A DNA stretch of 6,699 nt from an uncultured Erysipelotrichaceae bacterium (GCA_937900565.1 CALCFG010000029.1:1-6699); one strand, 5' to 3'; counted from the stretch's first letter, positions 1 through 5,933 are shown. Notes: generated by a model not told the origin, from the letters alone. Program-made: numbers and translations.

Positions 1-1146
1 ACTATCCAATTCGAGCTGTTCTAAGTCATATTCAATGCCAGCGTTATCTTCCAAACGCTTGGTCATTGCTTTGTTGATTTCTTCGTTTGGTGCAATTAAA
101 GACGCTGGATGACATAACTCATGGCGCTCTGTGTGCCATAAAAAATCCAATACTAGTAGCTCAGTTTTGCCTGGATATAACCGAGTGCCTCGACCCAGGC
201 ATTGACAATAGAGACTTCTTACTTTAGTTGGTCTTAGCATAATTACACAGTCAACAGATGGACAATCCCACCCTTCGGTTAATAGCATGGAGTTACAAAT
301 GACATTGAATTCACCTTTATCAAACTTTTCAATAGCTTCACTTCTGTCATCACTATTGCCATTTACTTCGATTGCCTTAAATCCGTGCGAATTTAAAATT
401 CGCGTAAACTTCTTAGATGTTTCAATTAGCGGAGTGAATACCACTGTCTTTCGCTTTGAACAATAATTGACCATTTCATTAGCTATTTGTTCCAAATAAG
501 GATCCAATGCAGTGCCTAAGTCACCACTTTTGAAATCACCGGTTTGAATTCCAACGCTGGACAAATCAATTTGCAATGGTATGGTCACTGCTTTAATCGG
601 TGATAAATAGCCACTCTTTATTGCTTTGGGCAACGTGTATTCATATGCTAACGTTTCGAAATATTCCCCTAAATTTCGCATGTCACCACGATCAGCAGTG
701 GCAGTCACACCCAATACGTTTGCTTGTTCAAAGTATTTTAGTACCGTTTGGTATCCATCACTTAATACGTGATGTGCTTCATCCACGATAATCGTATCGA
801 AGTAATCCTTGCTGAATTTATGCAATCTTGATTCACGTTGCAACGATTGGATACTTCCAACGACAACTCTGTAATAGCTGCTCAAACAGCTGCTTTCTGC
901 TTTTTCTAGCGCAGTTTTAAGCCCTGTTGCTTTATATAGCTTGTCGCTAGCTTGTTCTAATAATTCGCCACGATGCGCAAGAATGAGCACACGATGGCCC
1001 ATCCTTACACATTGCTCTGCTATTTTTGAAAACACTATGGTCTTTCCGCATCCAGTAGGTAGCACCAATAAAGTACGCTTAATACCACTGTTCCATTGAT
1101 TGAATACTGCTTCAACGCTTTCTTTCTGATACGGTCTTAATTCCAT
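1..1146 (-). CDS. Phage SF2 DEAD/DEAH-box helicase, 3' end outside window
   Basis: Open for 382 codons from ATG at 1146 to the left edge, with no stop in the window, so the C-terminus is missing. It begins MELRPYQKE, a typical Q-motif-like helicase start. Helicase motifs in order are: Walker A LPTGCGKT (29-36), LILAHRGEL (54-62), the DEAH box in IIVDEAHH (119-126), TATAD (148-152), a second RecA-like domain from about 215, TEGWDCPSVD (290-299), and motif VI QCLGRGTRL (315-323) with the arginine finger. It should be an ATP-driven helicase/translocase that opens DNA during phage replication or recombination. From memory, phage relatives are roughly 440-480 aa, so perhaps 60-100 residues are cut off. 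The RBS AGGTGA (minus strand, 1152-1157) overlaps the stop of the DUF669 gene, and the 9-nt gap makes coupled translation likely. Family assignment is firm. The exact role, origin unwinding or recombination, is inferred from its neighbours. Confidence 0.93.
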   Translation of the reverse strand, partial: MELRPYQKESVEAVFNQWNSGIKRTLLVLPTGCGKTIVFSKIAEQCVRMGHRVLILAHRGELLEQASDKLYKATGLKTALEKAESSCLSSYYRVVVGSIQSLQRESRLHKFSKDYFDTIIVDEAHHVLSDGYQTVLKYFEQANVLGVTATADRGDMRNLGEYFETLAYEYTLPKAIKSGYLSPIKAVTIPLQIDLSSVGIQTGDFKSGDLGTALDPYLEQIANEMVNYCSKRKTVVFTPLIETSKKFTRILNSHGFKAIEVNGNSDDRSEAIEKFDKGEFNVICNSMLLTEGWDCPSVDCVIMLRPTKVRSLYCQCLGRGTRLYPGKTELLVLDFLWHTERHELCHPASLIAPNEEINKAMTKRLEDNAGIEYDLEQLELDS

Positions 1147-1155
1147 ATCAGTCAC

Positions 1156-1680
1156 CTAAAATGGCATTTGACCATAATCGTTAATGTTTAATGATGGTTC
1201 TAAAAAGCGTTTGATTTCGTTGTATTGATTGCCATTATATGTACGAACTCCAACTTTGCAGCGTCCTTTTGCTCCTGGTACTAAATTCCAATTCATCTTC
1301 AATGGTTCACCTTTTTTCTTAGCACCAATAGCCAAGAAGAAAGCACTAATTTGTGGTTCACATTTTGAATTTAAGAATAAATTGTGAATGACTATTGCTT
1401 TTTTGTTTGGATCACTGTTATCGATTACTTGAATAAATAGCTTAGCTTGATTACAAGGTGCCATTTTTGCTGATCCATTAAATCGTGCTCGCTCATACTT
1501 TTCTACAACGAAGTTATATTCACCTTCGGGTAATAGTACAAATTCGTTTTCTTTGACGATTTCATCGTCCCAATTTAATTCATGACCTAATTCCTCGTTC
1601 ATAGGGTTTTGTGCTTGTGTTGGCACATTCCAACCTGGTTGTTGGCCACCTTGCCAACCGCTTTGATAATTATTTGACAT
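1156..1680 (-). CDS. DUF669 family protein, probable phage ssDNA-binding protein
   Basis: 174 aa. Residues 1-30 are Gln/Gly/Asn/Pro-rich and probably disordered. The conserved body covers about 45-165, with LPEGEYNFVVEKYERARFNG (50-69) and later MNWNLVPGAKGR and YNGNQYNEIKRFLEP, which I recognise as the DUF669 phage family. It ends INDYGQMPF, an acidic-aromatic tail resembling the C-terminal tip of bacterial SSB (DDDIPF type), which recruits partner proteins. DUF669 genes commonly sit next to Sak4-type ATPases and phage helicases, as here, and a single-strand-binding role fits. That role is inference, because no OB-fold motif can be proved by eye. The start is set by GGAGG about 9 nt upstream, inside the last Sak4 codons. 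The ATG shares one base with the upstream TAA (TAATG), so translation is probably coupled. Confidence 0.88.
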   Translation of the reverse strand: MSNNYQSGWQGGQQPGWNVPTQAQNPMNEELGHELNWDDEIVKENEFVLLPEGEYNFVVEKYERARFNGSAKMAPCNQAKLFIQVIDNSDPNKKAIVIHNLFLNSKCEPQISAFFLAIGAKKKGEPLKMNWNLVPGAKGRCKVGVRTYNGNQYNEIKRFLEPSLNINDYGQMPF

Positions 1681-2705
1681 TAATTGTTACCTCCATATGT
1701 TCTATTTAAAATTTCTTGTTTGATTGGTTCCCAATTAGCAGTTAAGAAGTTAACAAATTCTTGTGGATAATCTGCAAGCTTCATGTTTGCTGGGAAATAC
1801 CCTTTTTGCGCTACTGCATAAACAACATCGCTTTCCTCAATGCGACTTTGCTCCATTAAATCTGTTAATGGTTTTAAATATTGCGGATTGTTTTGTTCAT
1901 TGCTTGAATTTGTGTGGTTTTCTTGCGATATAGCGTTGTTTTCGTTGTCCGCTAGTGTTTGTACCTTTGAAACGTTTTGCGCCGTATTTGGCTTATTTTG
2001 CACTTTAAATAAGTGCGCTATTTGAGAATAATCAAACGGCAATTCATCTGCTAAACCAAATCTGTTCTTAGCGTCCCAACACGGATGGTGTGACGTATAC
2101 ATTACACGTTGGCCACCTACTGCTTTTTTCTTCTTGTCACTTTCAATAACCATAGTTTTGAAGTTTGCAAATAGAATCATATCTGCCCATTCCTTAACCA
2201 ACGGTGATACTTTCTTTTGTAGTTTTAATTCCCAACGATCATACGCTCCCATTTCGTCCGGTTGTTCGAATTTACGCATCATAGCGTGTGCCACTAATAC
2301 GATGTTCAAGCCTTTATTTTGTAAGGCAGTTAAATAGTTCAAGAATCTGCCAAATTCTTCGGCAATGTACGTGTAGCCTTTCCCATACGACATACGCTCG
2401 ATTCCATCGATATTTTCTTTGGCGCAGAAGTCTCGAATGCATAAACGCTCAGCCCAATCCAATGTATCGATGACCAATGTATTGCAAACATCCAAATGCG
2501 CATCCACATACTGTAATTCTTCCTTGATCATTGCCCATGAAGTTGGTTCTGGTAATCGTTTGACATCTAATTGAGCAGTGCTACCTTCTGTATCGATAAA
2601 TAAAGGATTTGGAAACTGTGCAGCAAACGTGCTTTTTCCGATTCCTTCAGCTCCATAAATGACTACCCTAATTGGTTTATTGATGATTCCACTTGTTATT
2701 TCCAT
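1680..2705 (-). CDS. Sak4-like / AAA_24 RecA-family ATPase (phage recombination)
   Basis: 341 aa if started at ATG 2705; an in-frame ATG at 2717 adds MGWS. I prefer 2705 because it gives MEITSGIINKP, the usual family start, and GGGGTGG precedes it at a usable distance, while 2717 has no Shine-Dalgarno. Walker A is GAEGIGKS (18-25), followed by the family's PLFIDTEGS (34-42). Walker B is TLVIDTLDW (76-84) and LVAHAMMRKF (137-146) is the sensor-like strand. Residues 236-275 are an Asn/Gln/Ser-rich linker, and 277-337 form a separate helical C-terminal module with KGYFPANMKLADYP. Sak4-type proteins are minimal RecA/Rad51-like ATPases that promote strand annealing or exchange with a phage SSB, and DUF669 next door would be that partner. 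The 10-nt overlap with the upstream ATPase (ATGGAAATAA) suggests coupled translation. The RecA-fold ATPase call is firm; the recombinase role is family knowledge. Confidence 0.88.
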   Translation of the reverse strand: MEITSGIINKPIRVVIYGAEGIGKSTFAAQFPNPLFIDTEGSTAQLDVKRLPEPTSWAMIKEELQYVDAHLDVCNTLVIDTLDWAERLCIRDFCAKENIDGIERMSYGKGYTYIAEEFGRFLNYLTALQNKGLNIVLVAHAMMRKFEQPDEMGAYDRWELKLQKKVSPLVKEWADMILFANFKTMVIESDKKKKAVGGQRVMYTSHHPCWDAKNRFGLADELPFDYSQIAHLFKVQNKPNTAQNVSKVQTLADNENNAISQENHTNSSNEQNNPQYLKPLTDLMEQSRIEESDVVYAVAQKGYFPANMKLADYPQEFVNFLTANWEPIKQEILNRTYGGNN

Positions 2706-4000
2706 GCTCCACCCCATCCAGTTGGTTCTGGTTTGCTTTCGATTTGTTTATGTTCTGCAACGTCACTTGTTGAGAATCCATCGCTAATAATGATTTCGCA
2801 CTCGTCACCAGTGCTTACACGTGTGGCAATAGCTTGTAAATTATGTTCTTCTAACCATTTGCTAAATTCATTCATTGTTGGAATATCCATTTGTTCCAAT
2901 TTATCCATCAATACAAATTGGCACTCTGGTTTCAATTTAGAAACGATGGCAGTGGCCACTTTCAATTGTTCTGAACCACTCATGTTGTCCCATTTTTGAC
3001 CATTATAGGTTAATTCTTGTTCTTCGATAGATAACCCAGGTAATGGAAGATTTGCATTGTTTAAAAGATCCATTTTCTTTTGACGAACATCATTGATTTT
3101 TTCTGTTAAATTCGTGTATTTATTATCCAAATCCAACATTTCTTTTTCTGCTTCTTTATGCTTGACATTGGCGCTTACTTTACGATTGATTTCTTCAATA
3201 TTACTGATTGATTTTTCAATTTCTTCTGTTGATTCATCCACCAAATTCGTTGCGTCACTGTGAGCAATCATTGAATCATCCGTTAATTTACGGACTTCGC
3301 TTTCCTTTTCAGTTAGTTGTGCCTGCAATCGTTCAAGCTCCATTTTTGCCAAGGATAAACGTTGGTCAATCATTCGAACATTCTCACGTTTACGTGCATT
3401 ATCACCATTTCTAGCCAATATTTCTTGTTGCTGATGGATTAATTCAGCTGCACTGATTGGTTCTTCTGGCGCTTCTTTGTAGAATGGCATTTCGACCAAA
3501 TAGCCTTTCTTTTGGTCGACCATTCGACCGGTTAATAATCTATCTTGTGATAGCTTGCTTTCTTCAAGTTCTAACTTGCTTAATTCTGGACCAACACCAA
3601 TGATTTCTAATAAAGTTTTCGCTTTATCTTTGCTCGATGAATTCATGAACTTTGGAAGATTCAATGCCAATTCTTCGATAAAAGAATTTAATAACGTTTG
3701 ACCAGCTTTCTTACCACTTGGATCAATTACTTTTAAGTCACTGTTCTTACCACTGCGTTCAACGATTAATCCGTTGCTCAGTTCAATATGTAATTTTGGC
3801 GGTGTCACACTGTCATTGTTTTGTGCCTTAGATGGTCGATATTTTTCACCACCTAGTGCCCAGGCAATGGCGTCCAATACACTTGTTTTCCCTTGCCCAT
3901 TGTTACCACCAATGACAGTCAATCCGTTCTCGTTTGGTTCAAATGAGACCGCACGTACACGCTTTACGTTTTCAATTTCTAATTTACTTATTTTTACCAT
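2696..4000 (-). CDS. Rad50/SbcC-like (SMC-type) AAA ATPase of phage replication module
   Basis: 434 aa. An ABC/SMC-type ATPase is split by a coiled coil. The N-terminal lobe has VKISKLEIENVKRVRAVSF, then Walker A GGNNGQGKTS (31-40). Residues about 185-312 are Glu/Lys/Leu-rich coiled coil. The C-terminal lobe has the ABC signature NMSGSEQLKVATAI (339-352) and a Walker B strand QFVLMDKLEQMD (361-372). The usual catalytic DE pair is DK here (366-367), with Glu at 369. There is no CxxC zinc hook; the only cysteines are 360 and 401. The protein is far shorter than Rad50/SbcC, so it resembles the small AAA_23-type ATPases of Firmicute phages. It presumably binds DNA ends or loads recombination proteins, but no nuclease partner is visible. 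The start ATG directly follows the previous stop (TAAATG) with AAGGAAA upstream. The tail from about 411 looks disordered and overlaps the Sak4 start. Confidence 0.87.
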   Translation of the reverse strand: MVKISKLEIENVKRVRAVSFEPNENGLTVIGGNNGQGKTSVLDAIAWALGGEKYRPSKAQNNDSVTPPKLHIELSNGLIVERSGKNSDLKVIDPSGKKAGQTLLNSFIEELALNLPKFMNSSSKDKAKTLLEIIGVGPELSKLELEESKLSQDRLLTGRMVDQKKGYLVEMPFYKEAPEEPISAAELIHQQQEILARNGDNARKRENVRMIDQRLSLAKMELERLQAQLTEKESEVRKLTDDSMIAHSDATNLVDESTEEIEKSISNIEEINRKVSANVKHKEAEKEMLDLDNKYTNLTEKINDVRQKKMDLLNNANLPLPGLSIEEQELTYNGQKWDNMSGSEQLKVATAIVSKLKPECQFVLMDKLEQMDIPTMNEFSKWLEEHNLQAIATRVSTGDECEIIISDGFSTSDVAEHKQIESKPEPTGWGGAWK

Positions 4001-4183
4001 TTATATTTTCCTTTCATTTTGGTTTAAATTAAATGCGAATGAAGTAATGTCATTGACAAGTTCTAAAGTTTTAACTATTAAGGTTATTCTATTTAAATCA
4101 CGTTCTTTTATTGCTTTGCTAAGCTCATCAACCAAATAATCATAAAGATTTATAAACTCTGTTCTTAGTTTTTCTTCATTCAT
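4001..4183 (-). CDS. Small helical hypothetical phage protein (60 aa)
   Basis: I do not recognise this 60-aa protein. It is almost entirely amphipathic helix, with charged and leucine-rich stretches (LYDYLVDELSKAIKERDL, then LIVKTLELVNDI). It has no cysteine, no membrane segment and no signal peptide, so a small cytoplasmic oligomer or partner protein is plausible. It is probably real: GGGAG lies 8 nt before the ATG, just downstream of the preceding gene's stop, and its own TAA abuts the ATG of the SMC-like ATPase. It therefore fills the space between two credible genes on the same strand with no gap. Position suggests an accessory role in the replication cassette, but the sequence itself gives no function. 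Confidence 0.72.
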   Translation of the reverse strand: MNEEKLRTEFINLYDYLVDELSKAIKERDLNRITLIVKTLELVNDITSFAFNLNQNERKI

Positions 4184-4196
4184 TTAAACTACTCCC

Positions 4197-4412
4197 TTAC
4201 GCCTTTGGCATATCGTATTCATCTGCTGATGAATTTCTAATTTCACTCACAATTTGTTGTGCACGCTCTAAATCGCTGTATTCACCAAGCACAAGTTGGC
4301 CACCATTGATACCAACTAAAATAACTTCATGCATACCTTGCTTATTTTTTCTAGTTGTTACACATTTGTTGTTGGCAAATACCGATTGTCCTTTTTGACA
4401 GTAGAAAATCAT
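4197..4412 (-). CDS. Small conserved-type phage hypothetical protein (71 aa)
   Basis: 71 aa, starting MIFYCQKGQS. After a basic stretch (RKNKQ, 21-25) comes a beta-like segment EVILVGINGGQLVLGEYSD, then a helix ERAQQIVSEIRN (49-60), and the end YDMPKA. The pattern 'hLGxY...ERAxxhhxEI...YxMP' is one I associate with short uncharacterised proteins in Firmicute phages and conjugative elements; no function is known to me. There are no membrane segments. Cysteines at 5 and 17 are too few for a convincing zinc site. The start is well supported: AAGGAGG lies 7 nt upstream, and ATGA overlaps the antirepressor stop by 4 nt, indicating translational coupling. It is probably an early accessory protein. 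Confidence 0.75.
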   Translation of the reverse strand: MIFYCQKGQSVFANNKCVTTRKNKQGMHEVILVGINGGQLVLGEYSDLERAQQIVSEIRNSSADEYDMPKA

Positions 4413-5131
4413 GCCGTTGCCTCCTTTGCTTTAAGAAATTTGTTAACAAAGTAGATTTGACCTTTGCCTGTAATCTTTGTTGTCGTAACAGTTCGGATGG
4501 ATCCATCCGCATTATTCACTGTGCTTTTCTTGATTTCCATTAAGCCTAAGTCCATTGATTTTTGCGTAGGCTGGTTATAGGATTCACCTTTGGCCATCAA
4601 GTAATGATTATCTCGAAGCCATGAGAACAGCCGTTTTTGGCCAATATCCACACCATTTGCCTTAATCATTTTTGCCAACTCTCCAACCAACACTGAATTT
4701 TTGCTAGCAGATACTGCGTCAGCGAATAAAGCCTTTGGTTTTAACTCTTTATTTTCAAGTAATAACGATTCAACTTGCTTTTTGGAGTATTCCAATGCAC
4801 GATTCATTACCCATTCAGGACTGTTCCATTTCTTTTCAAGCTCAATGAAGTATTGACGCGCTTGCTTACCTTTATCGTTGCGTTGAAGCATTGCAATTTC
4901 TTTTGCCATTTCGATAGTGATTTGGTGGTCTGTATATGTAGTTTCATTGCCTTGAGCTGTTGCTCTTTTTTGAGCAATAGCTTGATAATCAATATTTTCT
5001 ACAAAACCGTATTCAGTCATCCTTGGAAACCAATCTTTATATTTGGTTTTAACTTCTAAAAATTCATGTAACTCTCTAGCCGACAACGTAATACGATCGT
5101 TATCGTAATTTACCTTAAATAATTCATTCAT
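4409..5131 (-). CDS. ant: Phage antirepressor, AntA/AntB N-domain plus KilAC C-domain
   Basis: 240 aa. Residues about 13-100 match the AntA/AntB type: SARELHEFLEVKTKYKDWF (17-35), YGFVENIDYQ (41-50), then a helix ending KQARQYFIELEKKW (89-102). Residues about 115-135 form a helical linker. About 135-235 is a KilAC (ANT-type) DNA-binding or protein-binding domain, with KNSVLVGELAKMIKANGVDI, LFSWLRDNHYLM and a terminal TTTKITGKGQIYFVNKFL. Proteins of this architecture inactivate phage repressors or modulate early transcription. Here it lies in the lytic operon, four genes from the Cro-like gene and divergent from the short repressor, which fits an induction role; the target is inferred. AAGGAG lies 6 nt before the ATG. 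Its start overlaps the 49-aa membrane protein by 8 nt, and its stop overlaps the next gene by 4 nt. Confidence 0.9.
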   Translation of the reverse strand: MNELFKVNYDNDRITLSARELHEFLEVKTKYKDWFPRMTEYGFVENIDYQAIAQKRATAQGNETTYTDHQITIEMAKEIAMLQRNDKGKQARQYFIELEKKWNSPEWVMNRALEYSKKQVESLLLENKELKPKALFADAVSASKNSVLVGELAKMIKANGVDIGQKRLFSWLRDNHYLMAKGESYNQPTQKSMDLGLMEIKKSTVNNADGSIRTVTTTKITGKGQIYFVNKFLKAKEATA

Positions 5132-5273
5132 GTATTTCTCCTTGTACTGCTTTAAAAATCACGAAGGTACCCATAACAATTGCTAATAGTTGTAATTGTG
5201 TTAATGTTTGCGCATAGGCAATACCAAATAGAATTGCGATGATTGCAACTTTAAATAGATTTAATACCTTCAT
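5124..5273 (-). CDS. 49-aa two-helix membrane microprotein
   Basis: Reading the minus strand gives an ATG at 5273 and TGA at 5124-5126, encoding 49 aa. Two hydrophobic stretches are clear: about 7-22 (FKVAIIAILFGIAYAQ) and about 29-44 (LLAIVMGTFVIFKAVQ), joined by a short polar turn TLTQLQ. This predicts a helical hairpin in the cytoplasmic membrane. The RBS is good (AAAGGAG, 8 nt before ATG). The gene overlaps its upstream neighbour by 23 nt and the antirepressor by 8 nt, so it closes what would otherwise be the only gap in this part of the operon. The family is unknown to me. Small early membrane proteins of temperate phages can act in superinfection exclusion, host inhibition or membrane tethering. 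These are possibilities only; the sequence does not choose among them. Confidence 0.72.
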   Translation of the reverse strand: MKVLNLFKVAIIAILFGIAYAQTLTQLQLLAIVMGTFVIFKAVQGEIHE

Positions 5274-5496
5274 TTTTTGCTCTCCTTTCTTTGATTTGAC
5301 GTACTACATCCAAACGTATCCTAATTATTTGTTCTTTCTCTTCCGGTGTGTAATCACCTTCCACTACATACCATTGGTCTTCTGGTGGTTCGATTAAAGT
5401 AACTGGATAGCCTTTTAGGATGCTAAACCCTTTTTCTAACGCTTCTAATGATGGGGAGTTAACAAATATCACTTTCCCTTTAATAGCTTTAGCCAT
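5251..5496 (-). CDS. Hypothetical early phage protein (81 aa)
   Basis: 81 aa, not recognised. The N-terminal half looks like a small alpha/beta fold (GKVIFVNSPSLEALEKGFSI, then YPVTLIEPPEDQWYVVEGDY). The C-terminal half is one long charged helix beginning at TPEEKEQIIRIRLDV and ending in a basic stretch. There is no membrane segment, cysteine pair or obvious HTH. The start is firm: AAAGGAGA lies about 7 nt before the ATG. It is the first gene after cro in the leftward operon, behind a 133-nt leader that carries one repressor-type operator and two hairpins, so it may be controlled separately from cro. The 3' end overlaps the membrane microprotein by 23 nt. Confidence 0.75.
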   Translation of the reverse strand: MAKAIKGKVIFVNSPSLEALEKGFSILKGYPVTLIEPPEDQWYVVEGDYTPEEKEQIIRIRLDVVRQIKERRAKNEGIKSI

Positions 5497-5521
5497 AATA
5501 AATCTCCTTTTTTTGATAAAA

Positions 5522-5557
5522 TAGAGATGGTATTTTTATGAATACCTTTAATCTCTA
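5522..5557 (-). repeat. Bulged hairpin in leader between cro and next early gene
   Basis: Outer arms TAGAGAT (5522-5528) and ATCTCTA (5551-5557), and inner arms GGTATT (5529-5534) and AATACC (5541-5546), form a 13-bp stem with a 4-nt bulge and a 6-nt loop. Read leftwards it is followed by TTTTATC, a weak U-rich tail, and then by the RBS of the 81-aa gene. It could be a weak terminator or attenuator limiting readthrough from cro, or an mRNA-stabilising structure. Confidence 0.5.
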
Positions 5558-5595
5558 AAGCACTTTCCTATTTAGCCGTTGGGAGTGCTTTTTTT
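5557..5595 (+). terminator. Hairpin with T-run, possible rightward terminator
   Basis: AAAGCACT (5557-5564) pairs perfectly with AGTGCTTT (5584-5591). The T-run ends at 5595, giving seven T in a row on the plus strand. This has the form of an intrinsic terminator for rightward transcripts, yet no rightward gene precedes it. It may stop antisense RNA coming from the leftward operon, or act in leftward RNA as a plain stem next to the hairpin at 5522-5557. It abuts operator A. Confidence 0.45.
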
Positions 5596-5612
5596 GTATG
5601 CTGTTAGCTTAC
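5596..5612. promoter_or_regulatory. Operator A, 17-bp palindrome GTATGCTGTTAGCTTAC
   Basis: Half-sites GTATGCT and AGCTTAC are separated by 3 bp; 6 of 7 arm positions pair. It lies 17 bp downstream of the cro stop, inside the leader of the next gene, about 243 bp centre to centre from operator B. I see no convincing promoter overlapping it. It may therefore act as an auxiliary site for looping or as a roadblock to transcription. Confidence 0.7.
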
Positions 5613-5629
5613 GTGTAAGGTAAAAAAAA

Positions 5630-5818
5630 TTAGACTTTAACCTTATCAATACTCAAATTAGCCAATTTACATATCTTATCTATCTCAGAAAAATAAAACT
5701 CATTAATACCTTTTTCTTTCCTTGAATAAGTTAGTTCAGAAATATTCAAAAAATCAGCCATTTCTTTTTGAGTCATATCTAACCCAACACGTATTTGTTT
5801 AATTGATAATCTTTCCAT
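5630..5818 (-). CDS. Cro-like XRE family transcriptional regulator (62 aa)
   Basis: A 62-aa single-domain helix-turn-helix protein. Helix 1 is SIKQIRVGL, helix 2 TQKEMADFLNIS (16-27) and the recognition helix region is ELTYSRKEKGIN (28-39). Helices 4-5 fill the rest up to NLSIDKVKV, so nothing remains for an effector or protease domain. Size and position fit a Cro-type regulator: it is the first gene of the leftward early operon and diverges from the repressor across a 147-bp operator region. A strong AAAGGAGGT (5825-5833) lies 6 nt before the ATG, and the promoter at 5860-5888 gives a leader of about 35 nt. It probably binds the same 17-bp palindromes as the repressor with a different preference, which is inference from lambdoid logic. 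Which of the two HTH genes acts as the lysogenic repressor rests on position and orientation. Confidence 0.85.
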   Translation of the reverse strand: MERLSIKQIRVGLDMTQKEMADFLNISELTYSRKEKGINEFYFSEIDKICKLANLSIDKVKV

Positions 5819-5838
5819 TTTAGTACCTCCTTTCTATT

Positions 5839-5855
5839 GTACGCTAACAGCGTAC
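5839..5855. promoter_or_regulatory. Operator B, 17-bp perfect palindrome GTACGCTAACAGCGTAC
   Basis: Perfect 7-bp inverted repeat with a 3-bp centre. It covers the predicted start point of the leftward early promoter and lies just upstream of the cro RBS. It is the most symmetric of the four copies and may be the strongest site. Confidence 0.8.
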
Positions 5856-5859
5856 CCAT

Positions 5860-5888
5860 AGTGTAAGCTATCAGCTTGCTATTTTCAA
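5860..5888 (-). promoter_or_regulatory. Leftward early promoter (PR-like) for cro operon
   Basis: On the minus strand TTGAAA (-35, 5883-5888) is followed after exactly 17 nt by TACACT (-10, 5860-5865). The expected transcription start is near 5853, giving about 35 nt of leader before cro. Operator C (5863-5879) sits between the two boxes and operator B covers the start point, so a protein bound there should block this promoter. This is the best sigma-70/sigma-A type promoter in the window. Confidence 0.72.
5863..5879. promoter_or_regulatory. Operator C, 17-bp palindrome GTAAGCTATCAGCTTGC
   Basis: One mismatch in the arms. Its centre is 24 bp from that of operator B. It lies within the spacer of the leftward promoter, overlapping the -10 box, so occupancy should prevent RNA polymerase binding. 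Confidence 0.77.
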
Positions 5889-5916
5889 TAGTTTTTTTAA
5901 ACATTTCTAAAAAAAA

Positions 5917-5933
5917 GTATGCTTTAAGCTTAC
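5917..5933. promoter_or_regulatory. Operator D, 17-bp palindrome GTATGCTTTAAGCTTAC
   Basis: One mismatch in the arms; arms are the same as those of operator A. Its centre is 54 bp from that of operator C. It overlaps the candidate promoter elements of the repressor gene, which suggests autoregulation or Cro control of the repressor. Confidence 0.77.

Noticed and set aside
600..791. Plus-strand 63-codon frame inside the helicase region
   Set aside because: Antisense to the DEAH-box helicase, which shows all expected motifs.
1863..1985. Possible replication origin in the A-rich stretch coding for the Sak4 linker
   Set aside because: I found no iterons or clear inverted repeats. The composition is explained by Asn/Gln/Lys codons of a disordered linker.
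2706..2717. Upstream ATG 2717 as start of the Sak4-like gene
   Set aside because: No Shine-Dalgarno precedes it and it adds only MGWS before the usual family start MEITSG. It remains possible through coupling, so it is noted in the gene entry.
1840..4139. Several open frames of 61-121 codons on the plus strand across the replication genes
   Set aside because: They lie antisense to strongly supported genes, are rich in Cys, Ser and Leu as expected from reversed coding DNA, and lack good ribosome binding sites and recognisable domains.
4807..4992. Minus-strand 61-codon frame inside the antirepressor
   Set aside because: Same-strand, out-of-frame shadow of the AntA domain with no domain of its own.
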